Positions 10,738 to 25,124 are shown, counted from the stretch's first letter. The stretch: 64,000 bases of DNA from Diphasiastrum complanatum (GCA_029204225.1 CM055102.1:62738272-62802271); one strand, 5' to 3'. The notes: generated by a model not told the origin, from the sequence alone. Made by a program: numbers and translations.

Positions 10738-11455
10738 CCTTGCATAACCTCAAACCAAGATCTAGTCAATCTAGCATCAAGAGACGAAGTTAGTTGTCAC
10801 GCGTAGGTTCGTTCCCATGAGAGCGATAGTATAGTTCAGATTTCAGCATGAATGGAAGATCCACATTTAAGTCTAACATCCATTAACCCTAAACATTAAC
10901 ACTACATCCATTAACACTACGCATCCACAACAAACATAGCTTACCCTTTCTCTCTCTCCATTTCTCTCTCATAAAAAGTATGATAACATACAATCCCAGT
11001 AACATTCACATCCAACGATTAGCAAAAACGAAAGAAAGCATGAGAGATGGAGGAAAAGTGATAGAGAGCAAGGACATTCATCAATCCATGTTTGAAGAGA
11101 ACCAATCTGCTTTATTGAAATGAGGAGAGGAGCATGAGGAGCAATTCGAGCTGGTCTCTTTTTATAGTAGAGAGGAGGACCCTGGCCTCTGAATCCTATT
11201 GGTCCATTTTTGCCTCCCTAATTATTCAAATTTAAAAAAGAGTGGGAACCATCCGAATTGAACTGTATTCACTAATTTGACATTTAGGCCCCGCGACATT
11301 AAAAGTCTCACAAAAAGGCTTGAAGTCCTTTTATTAACTTGTACCTAATCAAATAACTATGTGAACATCAGGTTGAACTTACACACGCATGGTGCCAAAT
11401 CCCTCTCACTTATTAACTAGGTTTAGAGTCGCCTTGGGATCCGCAAACCCTCCAA

Positions 11456-11457
<2 letters not shown>
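10738..11457 (-). repeat. tRNA-Asp-family LTR, right arm of palindrome, nearly complete
   Basis: Read on the minus strand this starts at TGTTGGAGGGTTTGCGGATC (end at 11457) and runs to AGAAACCTACTA at the palindrome centre, lacking only the last bases. Homologous landmarks are the GGGATTTGGCACC stretch, the TATAAAAAGAGACC promoter region and the CTCATTTCAATAAAG stretch. No primer site follows, because the centre of the inverted repeat intervenes. A long (GA)n tract abuts its 5' end. Confidence 0.85.
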
Positions 11458-11458
<1 letters not shown>

Positions 11459-11537
<79 letters not shown>

Positions 11538-11546
11538 GAGAGAGAG
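11459..11546. repeat. (AG)n microsatellite
   Basis: About 88 bp of almost perfect AG repeats start within two bases of the LTR end at 11457. Confidence 0.95.
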
Positions 11547-12134
11547 TTAGTTTTGCACACTCACCACATGTGGGATTTGTGAGTCAATAGCTTAGAAATG
11601 ATATAGTAATTGTTTATATTTAATCTTTTTTTAATTTCTAAAACTTTCCTTGGTTGCTTGCAATATTTTTTCCTCCTATCCTGGTCATCCCGTTTTTGTT
11701 CCATGAATGAGAATGAATCAGTCAGTTGCATGGATGGTTTGTCTTTGTCATTGTAGAACAAACTCATGGAGCGAATGAGGGCTCGAAGTAGATTGGTTGA
11801 CTATACTCATCATCCTCTGAGGAGATTCAGTTGACTGCACTCATCTATGGCCGAGGTGTTTCCCCTTTCCATGAGGGTCCCTCCCCCATCCACTACTAGT
11901 GCCTCCTCCTGAGATTCTCAGGACATGGGAGAGCATAGGAGGGGCCGCCTCAGTGTCTCCTATTGTGGAGGTTGAGGTGGTGATGATGATCCACTTGAGA
12001 TAGTCATGAATCCAGCATGTCATCCTAGAACATCTCGTCGTAGGGACTCCTTACTTTGAGAGACACTTACTTAGGAGGCAGCATGTAGGGCACATGATTT
12101 CAATTTTTTATGAACATTCAAAACTGTATGAAAT
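11547..12134. other. Unassigned sequence
   Basis: I see no coherent coding frame, LTR or terminal repeat here. A few sub-70-codon frames on the minus strand look random. It precedes a family X fragment and may include its decayed upstream part. Confidence 0.4.
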
Positions 12135-12546
12135 GTAGCACAGGTTCAAAAAACAATAGATTGCACTGGTTTCTTCCTTTTCCAATGCTTGTAGATTTTT
12201 TTGTTGAATGTAATGTTTGTAGAACAACAACATTGTTACTTGTAGTGATTTAACAAATGATATGTTATCAGGCCTCCTAGATGATCAATGGGATAAAAAG
12301 AGCAATGGCAATATCGAGTGCATAGTTAATAGATCATCAATGAAATTTAGATATCATATAAAATTAAATGCTTTGTTCAACATTTTACTATAGAAGATGG
12401 CCCCAAATTGGCAATGAATGGAAGGCATTTGATCAAGAATTTACATTGAATCATCAAGTTCAAATAGAAACCCAAGTGCAACAAAATGATTCTACTATTA
12501 CAACAATTGAGGTGGAGAAAGATTCGACACTAAATCACATTTGATC
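12135..12546 (+). pseudogene. Family X C-terminal module, fragment
   Basis: This uncharacterised plant sequence family (my label) is recognised by protein-level similarity to 42.74, 49.9 and 63.2 kb. In order it shows STGSK..WF....VDFF (about 12,140-12,210), then VCRTTTLLL, then after a one-base frame change LLDDQWDKKSNGNIEC, RSSMKFRYHI and, after another frame change, YRRWPQIGNEWKAFDQEF before a stop at about 12,543. The same residue spacing recurs in the other copies, so this is coding ancestry and not chance. The N-terminal and middle modules are not visible upstream. It is frameshifted at least twice. I cannot assign a function. Confidence 0.65.
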
Positions 12547-13785
<1,239 letters not shown>

Positions 13786-14010
13786 TGTTTTTTTTCTCAA
13801 AACAAAAAATCAAAACCAAAAATCAGAATCAACTGATTCACATCAATTTTTTTCACACAATTTCTCTTTTTCCTAGCCATTCACATTTCATACATTTTCT
13901 TACACACACACACACACACATTATCTCTCCTTCTCTCTCTCTTTCAACCTCTATCTCTTTTCTCAAAACCAAATAACAAAATCAATTCATTCACATTTCA
14001 TTCATTTTCT

Positions 14011-14138
<128 letters not shown>

Positions 14139-15768
14139 AAAACATGTAAATCCAACTACATTAACAAATAAAAACCTCCAAAATCTAAATCTGAAGCCTC
14201 CAAAGACCTCAAGCGCCAAAATCCTCAAGCTCCAAACGCAAAGATCCCTACAAAGCTAGCACAAAATGAAGCTCGCGGGAGGGAATACGAACACAGTGTC
14301 AGAATCCGACATCCGTAGGGTCCGTCAGAATCCGACATCTCTTTTTAGAAGCCAAAATGTCAAGTCATCGACACGGATTGCTGATCTGTATACCGGAATT
14401 TAACATAGTTAAAATTGTGTTGCGTTAAATTTCAGCATCCTGTTTTAAATTATATTCCCGCCAGCTATCGGAGGCTGCCAAAGTTCTTTTTTATGGGGGT
14501 TCGACGGTTTCCTACATTTTATGAGATTTTTTCCGAAATCCATCGCAACCACATGTCGAAATGAGTGCGTCTTGCAGTAATGCCTACCTCGAGTTACTAC
14601 TAGTATGTGAAAGAGAACCATTATACACCTAGTTTTTTGGAGGTTGTGAGAGTTTCTACACTTAGAGTTTTTATGGCTTTCGTAAATACACATATACAAT
14701 CACCATGGAGATTTGTGTTGTATCTCCATTTTTTGGGCATCTGTTCCATCGAGAGAGGAAAGCAAGAAGGCTCTTCCAGCACATAAACGAAGAGGCACTA
14801 TTTGACAATTTTCACTATATTGACAACACTTGAGAAAATCAATAACTTTTTGGCATCTACACAAAGTATATTGTACTTCTCGGCCCTCCCTAAGTTCTTT
14901 TCTAGAATTTGCCTCACTTGCAACTCAGTTGATGTTCAAAAAGACACAAGTAGCAAGATCTAGTTGTTCTTGATTCAAAAGAACACTTTAGAAGGATTCT
15001 ACAAAGTATGACTCAAGAAAATTGAATAGATTTGATTCTAGAAGTTTTACAAAGAACCTCACTTGATTTGATCAGCTCAAGATAGACTTCTAGCCTTAAT
15101 AAGGACTTCTAGTCTCGGCCCTCTCACTCTTTCACAAAGATTGACTGAAGATATAATGAGTATGCATCAAATGCCTCTCAAATCTCATCAAAAACCAACT
15201 CACACTCGATGGAGAAAATTTGATTCTAGAAGTTCACAAAGACTTCACTTGATTTAATGACTCAAAATAGACTTTCAGCCTTCCAAAAGATATATTGTCT
15301 CAGCCCTCTCACCCTCTCACTAAGATTGAAGTATGATGTAGTCATTTCAAATTCTAACCAAATCCAATTAAAAAATCAATGATTTTGGTAAAACAATGAC
15401 TCTCTTACACCCCTTCTTGATGATGCAACAAAACCTGCTAAACATTTTTAAATACTTTTCTCAACACCTATTAATCGGATTTAATGACACAAAGTCAAAT
15501 CTCAATAATGGCAAATGACCATTGATGCTTTCTCTTTGATTTGCATCAAAATGTCATCAAGATGATTTGTAGTAAAATTATGAGGATCCCATCAATAATG
15601 GAATATTAAATGTAGGTACAACGGCTCCCCACCGCACTTGTAGCTTACTATCACCTATAGGCCTCAAACAATCACTTGGGTTTAGGCTTGCCCTCTCAAA
15701 ACTAGCTCTTTAGCATCAAGTTTCCTAAATTAGGATTGAGTTTTGATCAACAATGAAACTCTTGTACT
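14139..15768. other. Unassigned sequence with a CACTA-like 16-bp motif pair
   Basis: I find no gene. A 16-bp direct repeat, GTCAGAATCCGACATC, lies at 14298-14313 and 14324-14339. It resembles the GTC-rich subterminal motifs at 36.9-37.35 kb. From about 14,850 to 15,770 the sequence could be the leader of a minus-strand copia element, given the primer-like site at 15,769. Confidence 0.35.
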
Positions 15769-16550
15769 TGGCTTTGATACGATGTTGAAAGTACAATGTT
15801 GGATCTACAAAAGATCCTCAAGAGTGATTGGTTACTTGGTTAATCAATCTATTGCAAAACTATTTGAATCCTGATTTGCCAATTTTTATCTGAACAAACA
15901 AGAACAATCAATTATTAATCAAAACATTATAGAATGACCCCGCATGTGAAGTATGGACTGTAGTATGGCCTAATAGCAGAGAATCAACTTCACTAAGGTT
16001 AGATTGCATTCACATCAACAAATTCCAACACAGAAATGTTGTAAAAGCTCCAAAATGTCAATTGCTCCAATATTATGATCTCCCTCTCATTGATTGATTG
16101 ATTTGCAAATACAAAGAGAATGATATCCAAGGCTGGCTGAGCAGGTATAGGACATGTTCAGGTACCAAAAAGTCATCAGGTCGACCTACTCAAGTCACTT
16201 TGACCTAACCATTAGGTATACCTATCTATGGTAGCTAGATTAACACCAGCTTTCTTGATTTTTGGAGCTAGCTCCTAAATTCTAGGAAACTTGACCAAAA
16301 TTCTTGTCTAACTCCTAATACTTGGCTCTAAACTACCAAGGCTATTCTTAACACATGTGAGAAGCCTCCACACGTGTGGGACCCACCTATGTACAATTTT
16401 ACAAGGTTTAATCAAGCTAAAATTTGTAAATTTTGACAATTTTTCACCAAAAGCACCTCTTGATGAGGAATGCATTTATACACAATGAAATATACTCTAG
16501 ATACATGGTATCCAAGAACCATCAAAGTCTTTTTCATTACAACTAGAACC
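15769..16550 (-). repeat. Possible minus-strand copia LTR with degraded primer site
   Basis: On the minus strand 15782-15769 reads like TGGTATCAAAGCCA with one mismatch, a known variant of the methionine-tRNA primer site. It follows a CA end, so 15783 rightward would be the LTR. That stretch carries paired CACATGTG and CACACGTGTG palindromes near 16,350-16,380, as the other copia LTRs here do. The far end is not defined and no second LTR is present. Confidence 0.35.
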
Positions 16551-17732
16551 TGTGACAATATTACTTCATGGTCTACAGCTAATAGAAGCCATCAGAAAGA
16601 TAAAAGAGGATGAATAGCAGAGTTTGAAACTAAAAGTGGACAAACAGTATCGAAATAAAATCAATTTTTAGTAAATGATGGTCGTCTTTATTAGACCACA
16701 TATGTTAGCTTAACTAGGTTAGGTCAAAATAGACTTATGTTAACCACAAGTGTTAAGACTCGAGCACTCGAGAAACTTGCGGGCAGAAAGTACGGTCCAA
16801 TCACAGGTGAAGACCTTGCCTGACAGGATTTTTGAATTGTACAAAAATATGACCGAAAAGCTCCAAAAAATTTTGAGCAGTGAACAACATTATGATATTT
16901 CACAGATGTGAATACATAATTGGTCCATGTGTATGTTGAATAGTTGAAAGTCAAAACAATATCTTGACAAAAGGCCCTTTTGGCGCTCGAACTACCTCTT
17001 ATGGTAGCAATGGTAGAGATAGTGTGATGGTAGTTGGTAGATGTAGCAATGGTTACCACGTCGTACATGCATTGACAATACACAATAGCAGATTTGGTTG
17101 GTGGATGGCTTGAAGGAACATTGGTAGTCAACAGATGGGAGGCCTGGATGAATCCTAATATACAAATCACAACAATACACTTGAGAGAAAAAGAAAGTTA
17201 CATCTACTATAACTTTCATCACAAAGCATATACTTTCACCTCAACATATCCATCAAGTACATTGCTAGAACAGCTCAATTGTTTGTTTACATCCAAGTTT
17301 CAAAAGCTCTTTACCAATTTTACATGGAAAGGGAATTTGAATCTAGTAGCATGGAACAAATGTACCGATCCCATTTCCTTAAGAGTCACTAGCATACAAG
17401 ACATTTATACTCGATCTGTACAACTCCCATCCCATAGGAATCTGTAAGTTAACTAGCTCAAGTGAGCTTTAGATGAAATCACATCAAGATAACCTATTAG
17501 ACTTGTTGAGTGATTCTCAAGGGTTGGAGGGTAGTAGATCAAACATTTCAAGGTCTACCAAGGAAAAATGAGTCTTCATATCTCAATAGGTTGTTGGAAG
17601 GTTAAAATGTAATCACAACGCCCGCAGATTCACCTTTAACCCATAAGCCAATTATGAGTTCATATTTGACATTCCCAAGTACTGAACTCTAATAGTACAC
17701 CTCAAGTAGAAGAGGAATGTTGCATTAAAAGG
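16551..17732. other. Unassigned sequence
   Basis: The longest open frame (148 codons, minus strand, 16724-17170) has no domain-like pattern and no matching features. I treat it as non-coding. Confidence 0.4.
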
Positions 17733-18844
17733 GGCATTTCCAAAAGCGGAAAAATTTGCAAGGTTTTCATTCAGTCACACTCACACTCAGGTAAGCAACG
17801 TTTTAAGCCAGATCAAAAGATATTGAACCAAGTCAAATAAAGTATGCTCCACAAATTGCAAGGTAACTTGCATCATGTCCATTGAACAATCTTTCCTACT
17901 AAGTGCTTTGAGGTACAACACGTTATTTTTAAACACGAATCGGGAAAGACAAGACCCCCAATCATGGAAATTAAAATACAAAAAAGTTGGGCATATTCTT
18001 TTTCACAGCTGCAATATTCCATTGGAAAACATTACATCAAGACTTGCTACAAACGAAACATGCACCCAAATTCTTCATCTACAACACTCTTCCAGTTTAA
18101 GCAAGTAGAAGAAAAACCGCTTGACCTTTTTTAGGCTATCATGCTGAATCATCCAAATACTGGTATAAAAGATTAGGACTGCAAAATCAGCTTGACTTAA
18201 TTCAACCTTATTTCATTCTGCTGCTGAGTAACATGTTCGTACAATATTGTCCAAAAATCATTCGAATCACTTGGCATTGCATTCCTTTTTAGATCATGGA
18301 AAGCAAGAAAAAACATTTTATCTTGTCAGTTCTTTTTTTTTAATGCTTATCAGATGTACAATGTTGCATTCGGAAAATTAACTTGAAATGGCCTTAATGT
18401 ACAACCAAGTATAGGAGCAACATATCTACAAAGATCAACAGGAGGAACAAAATCAACTTCTATTGATATGATCACTTTTGTGGTCCAGCAATGCAACAAC
18501 TCATATTAGAAAGCCAGGTTTACTTCTTTTTATTCATAATAAGACGCTTTCAAAGTGTAGTTATATGGTTTAAGGGAGTGCTTGTGTAGAGAGACCATGC
18601 AAAACTTGTGTGGAGATGGACAGTAGTATCAGTTTTGAGCAGATTGCAAGAAATCTTTTGTAGCTATGCTCATTTGCAAATATATTTGATATTCATGAAA
18701 GTTAAGAAAGTTCGCTTGTATGGAAAGACGATGACTTCTGTAAATACAGACTGGAATTTTGACTAGTATCAGTTTCGAGCACAAGGCCACAAATTTCCAG
18801 TTTAGAATGTACAATCGAATATCTTTTATTTCCATACGAATTTT
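17733..18844. repeat. 1.1-kb dispersed repeat, copy 2
   Basis: This is the direct repeat of 1155-2249 in the same orientation. It differs by scattered substitutions and by small indels near 18,620-18,660, where a short piece of the distal sequence (AGTATCAGTTTTGAGC) is repeated. Confidence 0.75.
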
Positions 18845-20536
18845 TTTCTTAAATTTGTGATGAGCACTATCACCAATCAAATTCGTATACGTAACCCGGG
18901 CTAGTGCATGAACTGTTCCCCCCTCATGACTCTAAACGAGCGTGCAACAAGTTCCTACCCCTCCTTTACTTGGTCAAAATGATTGACAAACAGCATTCAT
19001 CTAGAGACTAGAAGCAGATTGTCTACTTTCTTGATAGATTCTAGGCTTTGTCACTTAGGAACATCAATCACACTCAAGTAACACTACCTAAAAAAATTTG
19101 CATTGGTCCCAATCTAGAGGACATTATGTAAGAATGGTAGTCATATGTGCAATAGGTTGCAGTTATTCAAGGATTGCACATCTACTGAAAGAGTAATTGC
19201 ATAAAATGTTTTCAAGATCTTATCCACTAGTGACATGTGGAGCTCCATCTAGAATAGAACCTACACAAGAAAGGAGCCATGCAATCTCCAACCTTACACA
19301 GTCCACCCACAAAGAGACAAACCATCAACTTCATCGTACGTGGCATGGAACAAATGCCAAGGCATCATTACCTGGCATGGAACCCCAGGCAGTTGTAGGT
19401 CACATACACAAATGTGCATCCATAGTACCTCTAAAAACCAACGTACTAAGTTTCTACCACTTCTCCAGAGGTGAAGGCCAGACTCAACCCTGGTGGAAAG
19501 CTAGCCAAGGCCAAGGAAATATGCAGATATTGGTCATAGTGAAAATGTAGAGAAACCTTGCTTTCCTAGCATGTAGCTCCAAATACATCCACGCTCGTCC
19601 ATAGTTGAGCATGAAACTTGTCTAACATGTCGAATGCCAAGATCACATGAAGAACTTGCCCACAGCACATTTTAAAAAAATAGCTGATGTGGTTCAAGTT
19701 AAAGTATAAAACATCGTACACGAAAACAAAGTTTGTAATTGCACCAAAAGGACACGTTCTAGACTAATTCTAGACTTCTCCACGTACACTTGTTAAGGCA
19801 TTGTTCAAGAAGGAATTCATAGTACTGGAAACCCTCCTTGCCATGTACCTGTAAGAGGTCTATATGTGTAATATTAACAGAGAATGGCCATAAAAAAGTA
19901 TGTAGGCTGCTCCGAATAATGATATTTACTACCAATGAAGCAAGCGGAACTATGCCTTCATCTCATGCTTCTGATCATACAATAAGGAACGTTAAGTTGA
20001 TTCAATCGAAATATCAATCATTAATTATTAAGTACACATTGTCAACTGTTCTAGATGTTGTCTTGCTTACATACTTCTACATAGCCACTCAGGTATGGAA
20101 CTTCCTAGTAAGTAAAGAAGTAAATAAAGGTTCTTACCGTAAAAGTTCACAGTAGTCTTCAGTTATTTCCTTACAGGAGGTGCTCAACTTTCAGAAAGAA
20201 TCGTGCACGGTTAAGTCCATACATTCATAACTTACTTGCCCCATTACCATCATAACTGCATACAAGACCTGGCAAAAGCCGACGGACCACTTCCGTGAGC
20301 ACCATGAAGCCTTGATGTCAATCCTACAACATGATTAGACAACAAAAAATTTACAGCTTGGTGACATGTGGCTTCACAGGACAGCAGAAGACAAGTGACC
20401 AGCTGTTGATGGACAACTGATGATGATCAGCATTTCTTCTCGTCTCCAAACAAAGATATAGAAATTGAGGAACCAAAAAATGGGCATGTCAAGGTACAAA
20501 TTTTTGAAGTGACACAAGACAGCAGTCATGTGCCCT
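18845..20536. other. Unassigned sequence, probably downstream flank of the kinase gene
   Basis: No coding frame convinces me. The portion nearest 20,536 lies just 3' of the kinase stop codon and probably holds its 3' UTR. Confidence 0.4.
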
Positions 20537-21045
20537 CTAGCCCTTGCTAGGTTGCTTCGGCATTCGTTCAAAAGAACGGCCATTTGTACCACCATTAAGC
20601 CTTGTTAAACCATTTTGCGGGATCTGATGGTTGCTCTGATATGAAGGGTGGCGGTTTTGGCTGTCACCACCGTTGGGGCGAATGCGATCTTTTAGTCCAT
20701 TTATTGTCTGGTGATAGTAAAAACTACCTTGAGCATCTTTGACTAATTGCAAGGGTTCCAAGGTGCTAACCACTTCACTCATTAATGGCCTACACTTGGC
20801 ATCCCTGCTTAGACATGCATTTGCTAAACTCAAAGCCTTCTGAAGCCCCTTCATTGGAACTTGTCTATCTAATCAATGATCCACGAGAAGAAAAGCTTTC
20901 CGCTTGTCACTTAGAAAAGGCCTTGCCCATTCCACAAGGTTGTGTTCCCCACTAGGCCTATTCTTGTCCATGGATCTACGACCCGTTATCATTTCGAGTA
21001 AAACGACTCCAAAACTGTAAACGTCACTTCTTGATGTCAGATGTC
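20537..21045 (-). pseudogene. Receptor-like cytoplasmic kinase (RLCK VII / PBS1-like), last exon with one nonsense codon
   Basis: This is the C-terminal part of a Ser/Thr kinase of the PBS1-like family, membrane-associated kinases that act below immune and growth receptors. The exon begins after a TTGCAG acceptor at 21046-21047 in phase 1. It encodes [19 protein letters not shown] (subdomain IX, invariant Asp), a [20 protein letters not shown] stretch diagnostic for this family, then subdomain XI (CLSRDAKCRPLMSEVV) and a polar Asn/Gln-rich tail ending at 20,537. One in-frame TGA at 20873-20875 stands where the family normally has Arg, consistent with CGA to TGA. Upstream exons with the ATP site and catalytic loop are missing: an LTR starts at 21300, 254 bp into the preceding intron. 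It is truncated and probably dead. Confidence 0.85.
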
Positions 21046-21299
21046 CTGCAACACACACAAAACATATCACCGTCTCCAAACATAGGAGGGAGGCCGCAGA
21101 GAGCTCCAAAACTGCTTTGCCATAAGAGTAGGAGGAGGAGAGTGCAAGAAGGCGTGGGAAGAGAGTGCAAAAAAGGAGAAGATGAAGTGCCTCACTAATA
21201 ATATAGGTGCAATCGAATGAAAGTAAAGTGGCCATTTGTAACCGTAGGAAGAGAGGCAGGTGATCTTGACCTCTGAAAATGCCATAAATGTAGTTGGAG

Positions 21300-22060
21300 T
21301 GTACGAGGGTTTGCGGATCTCAAGGCAACCCTAACCCTAGTTAATAGGTGAGAGGGATTTGGCACCCTGCGTGTGTAAGTCTAACCCAATGATCACACAG
21401 TTATTTGATTGATTAGTTAAAAGTCAATAAAAGGACTTTAGGCCTTTTTGAAAGACTTTTAATGTCACAGGGCCTAAATGCCAAGTTAGTGAATAAAGTT
21501 GGATTTCCCTCCAGTTTTGATGGTTCCCACACTTTTTTGAATCTGAATAAAAAGAGAGGCAAGACCGGACCAATAGGATTCAGGGTCCTCCTCTCTACTA
21601 TAAGAAGAGACCAGCTCGAGTTGCTCCTCATGTTCATTTTCTCATTTCAATAAAGCATATTGGTTCTCTTCATAAATGGATTGATGAATGTGCTTGCTCT
21701 CTATCACTTTTTCTCCATCTCTCATGCTTATTTGGATTTTGCTAATTGTTGGATCTGAGTGTTATTGGGATTGTATGTTATTATACTTTTTATGAGAGAG
21801 AAAGGGAGAGAGAGAAAGAGTAAGTTATCTCTGTTGTGGATGTGTAGTGTTAAGGGATAGTAAGTGTTAAGGGATGTGTAGTGTTAAAGAGTAGAATTAA
21901 TGGATGTAGAGATAGGTGTGAGTCCTCTATTCATGTTGAAATCTGAACTAAACTATCGTTTCATGGGAATGAACCTATGCGTGACAACTAAGTCCGTTTC
22001 TTTGATGCTAGATTGACTAGATCTTGGATTCAAGTTAGGCAAGGAAATAAACCTACTACA
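21300..22060 (+). repeat. 5' LTR, tRNA-Asp family (reference copy)
   Basis: It is 761 bp and ends ..CCTACTACA. The start TGTACGAGGGTTT aligns with TGTTGGAGGGTTT in the other copies. It contains a TATA-like CTCTACTATAAGAAG near 21,593 and CTCATTTCAATAAAGCA near 21,643. The same LTR occurs at 10.3, 10.7, 43.0, 44.1, 50.2, 51.3 and 59.5 kb. Confidence 0.9.
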
Positions 22061-22064
22061 ATTT

Positions 22065-22081
22065 TGGCACCGTTGACGGGG
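22065..22081 (+). other. Primer-binding site, tRNA-Asp type
   Basis: TGGCACCGTTGACGGGG lies four bases after the LTR. It matches the complement of the plant tRNA-Asp 3' end (TGGCGCCGTTGCCGGGG) at 15 of 17 positions. The copy at 60,104 also matches at 15 of 17, with different mismatches. Confidence 0.85.
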
Positions 22082-23271
22082 AGCTAGGCCAATTTTTCAA
22101 TTGCAGCATGATTGTTGGATAGTTAGCTTGCATTAGGCATCTTTTCATGACATGAATTGTGTTAGATCTGCATTTTAGGGTTAGTTCGGGATTGATTTTG
22201 CTTGATAGTGGATTGGCTGTTTGAAATCTAATCTGATTGATAAACATGGAAAGCTATTCAGATCACCAATTTGAAGATCCATTTGAATCTGAGATATCAT
22301 AGAAAATAACAAAAATCGGTCAAATCTGCCAGATTTGGTAAAAAAGGAGACAAAAAGAGTCATCAGAGCTGATGACTTCTTAGCCTCTTTCAGAATACCT
22401 TCGCCGATTTGCAAACACCTTTGGTTCTCTTTACAGAACTTTCAGTTTGAAGGGCGAAGATTAATTCCTAGCCGATTTCTAGAAACATCAAAAAAACCAT
22501 AAAAAACACCGAAAAATCGCCAAAACCCTAAAAATACAAAAAAAGAACCTTCGCTCGATTCATTGTGCTTAAGTGTGATTCAGATCTATCTACTGCTAGG
22601 ACGGCGAAGAATAATACCAAAAATGGATCAGTTGTCATATTGCATATTTTTGTCAAAAAAGTCACTTTTTGCAAAAATACCAATATTACTCTTGATACTT
22701 GGCCAGAACCTTCGTCAAGATTCCAAAACATGCTATTTATAGTAGAATACTATTTTTTTAGTTTGGCAAAGATTCTTCTTGATCAGATCACAGAAATTCT
22801 TGATTTTACCCTCACCAGACTACAGAAACTATAATTTCTTGTGTCAGAAGCCTTTCTCTGATGTTTCATAGTTGTATCTATATCAAATCTTGCACCTGAA
22901 AGGTTGGTGACGGTTAATTCCCCAGAAATTGCCAGAAAAGTGTTCAGAGAGTTTTTTGTTCCAAAATAGCACTATTGAACCTTCGCCGAGACAACCTTTG
23001 CCTAGTGAACCTTCGCCAGTCCTATTTTTAGTTTTTGATTTTTTAGATCAAGTCTCTGTCAAAATTTGGATCAAATCTGATATATTCTGATTTGGATTCT
23101 GAGAGATTTATCATTTTTGAGAAGTATCAATTGATCGAATTTCGAAAAGTTTTTCATCATATAGAATCAGATTCTTGAAAAGTGGAATAGATCTAGTAGA
23201 TCTAATATGAGATAGTTTTCTGAAAAAATCTAGATCCAATCTCATTATCTATTTGATCTACATTTGTGAAA

Positions 23272-24900
23272 ATGGCTGCCCCTGGAGCTGCTCCTGAAGG
23301 TGCTGCACAAAAAGTCAATCCAATTATTGTTAGAAGAGCACCCTGATTGGATCTACCCAAATATAATGGATTAACAGATCTATGCTAAATTCTGTGAAGT
23401 CTATGGTGAGATTTATCCTCACGATAAACTTAAGTTGTTTTCTATGGACTTAACAAGCGCATCACAAGATTGGTACTATAATCAAGATGAAACTGAGCAT
23501 ACAAATTGGGAGGTTGTTAAGGGAGCCCTGATCACATGGTTCAAACCACGAAAGTTTATGAAAGACTCTTTCCTACTATTAAGTAAAAAATGGGAAAGCG
23601 GGAAATGGTTCGAGATTACATTGAACGGGTGAAACGTCTTAGATCTGAATGCAAACCTGAGCTGATTAACAAAAATGCCATGATTATGTGGTTTTTTTGA
23701 GGTCTACCTAAACGGATCAGACGTGAGTTGAAACGCCATAATGAGTATGCACTCTTGCAACATGCTATGGACAATGCAATTAGAAAGGAGGATGAAGATT
23801 CAAATAAGAAGCCAAATATCAGTATGTTGCCTTATACATCAGGGTAGACTACTACGACATCCACCACTATTGCATCAACGAATGCTAATGCTACTGCAGA
23901 AATGATGCTCAATGAGTTTGAGAAACTTGGGAAGAACCAACAGAAACAGATGGAAAAGTTGCAGTTGCAATTTGATGAGAAGATCAAAGCATTGGAAAAT
24001 TTCCACAGGGGAAGCAAACAAGGAACTTAAAAATCTTGCAAATACTTTTCCTACCAGGGAAAATGTTTGGTGTTCTATTTGTACAAGAAATCTAATAGTG
24101 AACGAGTGTCCTCAACTGAAAAAATGAATGGAAATCAGTGTTTGCCATCTGTGTAATTCACCTGATCATGAGACTGCTTTTTGCAACTTCAACCCTCGGA
24201 TAATTCAACAACGGTATGCCCAAATGGGATATCGAGAACCACAGTATGGAGGTAATCCAGCAGTAAGACCGCAACAATCTGCTCTTGGATACCCGGAACG
24301 TTTAGCTTTACCTGCCCCACCAAAGCACTCCGCTCCTCTTGCCAATTTGATGGAACCAGAACCTTACAGAAATGCTGAGCAATGGAACTATGGAAATGAT
24401 CAATCAAGTGAATCTTCAGGTGGATCTTCAGAACAATATGTCATTTATGCTGCTGCTCGACAACAAGCCTCCAGAAATTGGACCAGAGCACCACTCGGAT
24501 GCTTTGCATGTGGAGAAAACCACAGAGTTGCAGAATGTCCAAATAAAGAGAAATTTGTACCATTCTGTCGTGATTGTGGTTACGAGCATTACTAAAAAGA
24601 CTATCCAGCAAGACCAAAGCCACCACCAGCTACAGCACCTGTAAATTTGATAACAATCAAGCAAAGACCAGTAGCTCAGAATAAACCAAGTGCACCCTTG
24701 ATGGTGGTCACAGGAGCACATAAGCAGAAAGAACCAGTAATATATCCAGTACCTGCTGATTCTATGCCATTGAATTATATACCAACAGCATTGGGAGTCT
24801 ATCCAAATCTTAATACAAAAAAATGAAGATATCAAGATATGAGACAGTGGATCAAACATCTGCAAGAAGAAGAGGAGCTTGAAGCTAACAACTGAAGTTC
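23272..24900 (+). pseudogene. Ty3 gag, decayed
   Basis: Gag starts at an ATG followed by an Ala/Pro-rich stretch (MAAPGAAPEGAAQ), identical in start to the copy at 61,329. An in-frame stop lies about 23 codons in (23343). The retrotransposon-gag domain follows in pieces (LKLFSMDLTSASQDWY, WEVVKGALITWF) at about 23,430-23,560, then a coiled, Lys/Gln-rich segment. Two zinc knuckles come next: CHLCNSPDHETAFC (about 24,140-24,181) and CFACGENHRVAEC (about 24,500-24,538); the second is one residue short in the C-to-H spacing. Several frame changes separate these parts. The predicted role was binding and packaging of element RNA. Confidence 0.75.
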
Positions 24901-25124
24901 AATCTTCACCATTGTAGCCGCCAAGAAATTTACGTACGGATATGAATGATCAATTATATCATCTTGAAGAACCCTTCAAGATGATTGAACCAGAAGCACC
25001 GCATACAGAACTACTCATGAACATTTTGTCTAGCAAGATCAATATTTCATTGGGAGAGTTCCTGAAGTTGGTGCCAAAAGCAAAAGAAGTCTTAGCGCAA
25101 AAGTTAGCTCCAAAAGAACTAGAA

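Noticed and set aside
16724-17170. 148-codon minus-strand ORF
   Set aside because: It has no domain pattern and overlaps an open frame on the other strand; probably a chance frame.
19197-19550. 117-codon plus-strand ORF
   Set aside because: There is no recognisable motif, no homologous copy in the window and no promoter or splice context.
24428-24865. 145-codon Trp/Cys-rich minus-strand ORF
   Set aside because: It is the complement of the Gln/Pro/zinc-knuckle part of a Ty3 gag.
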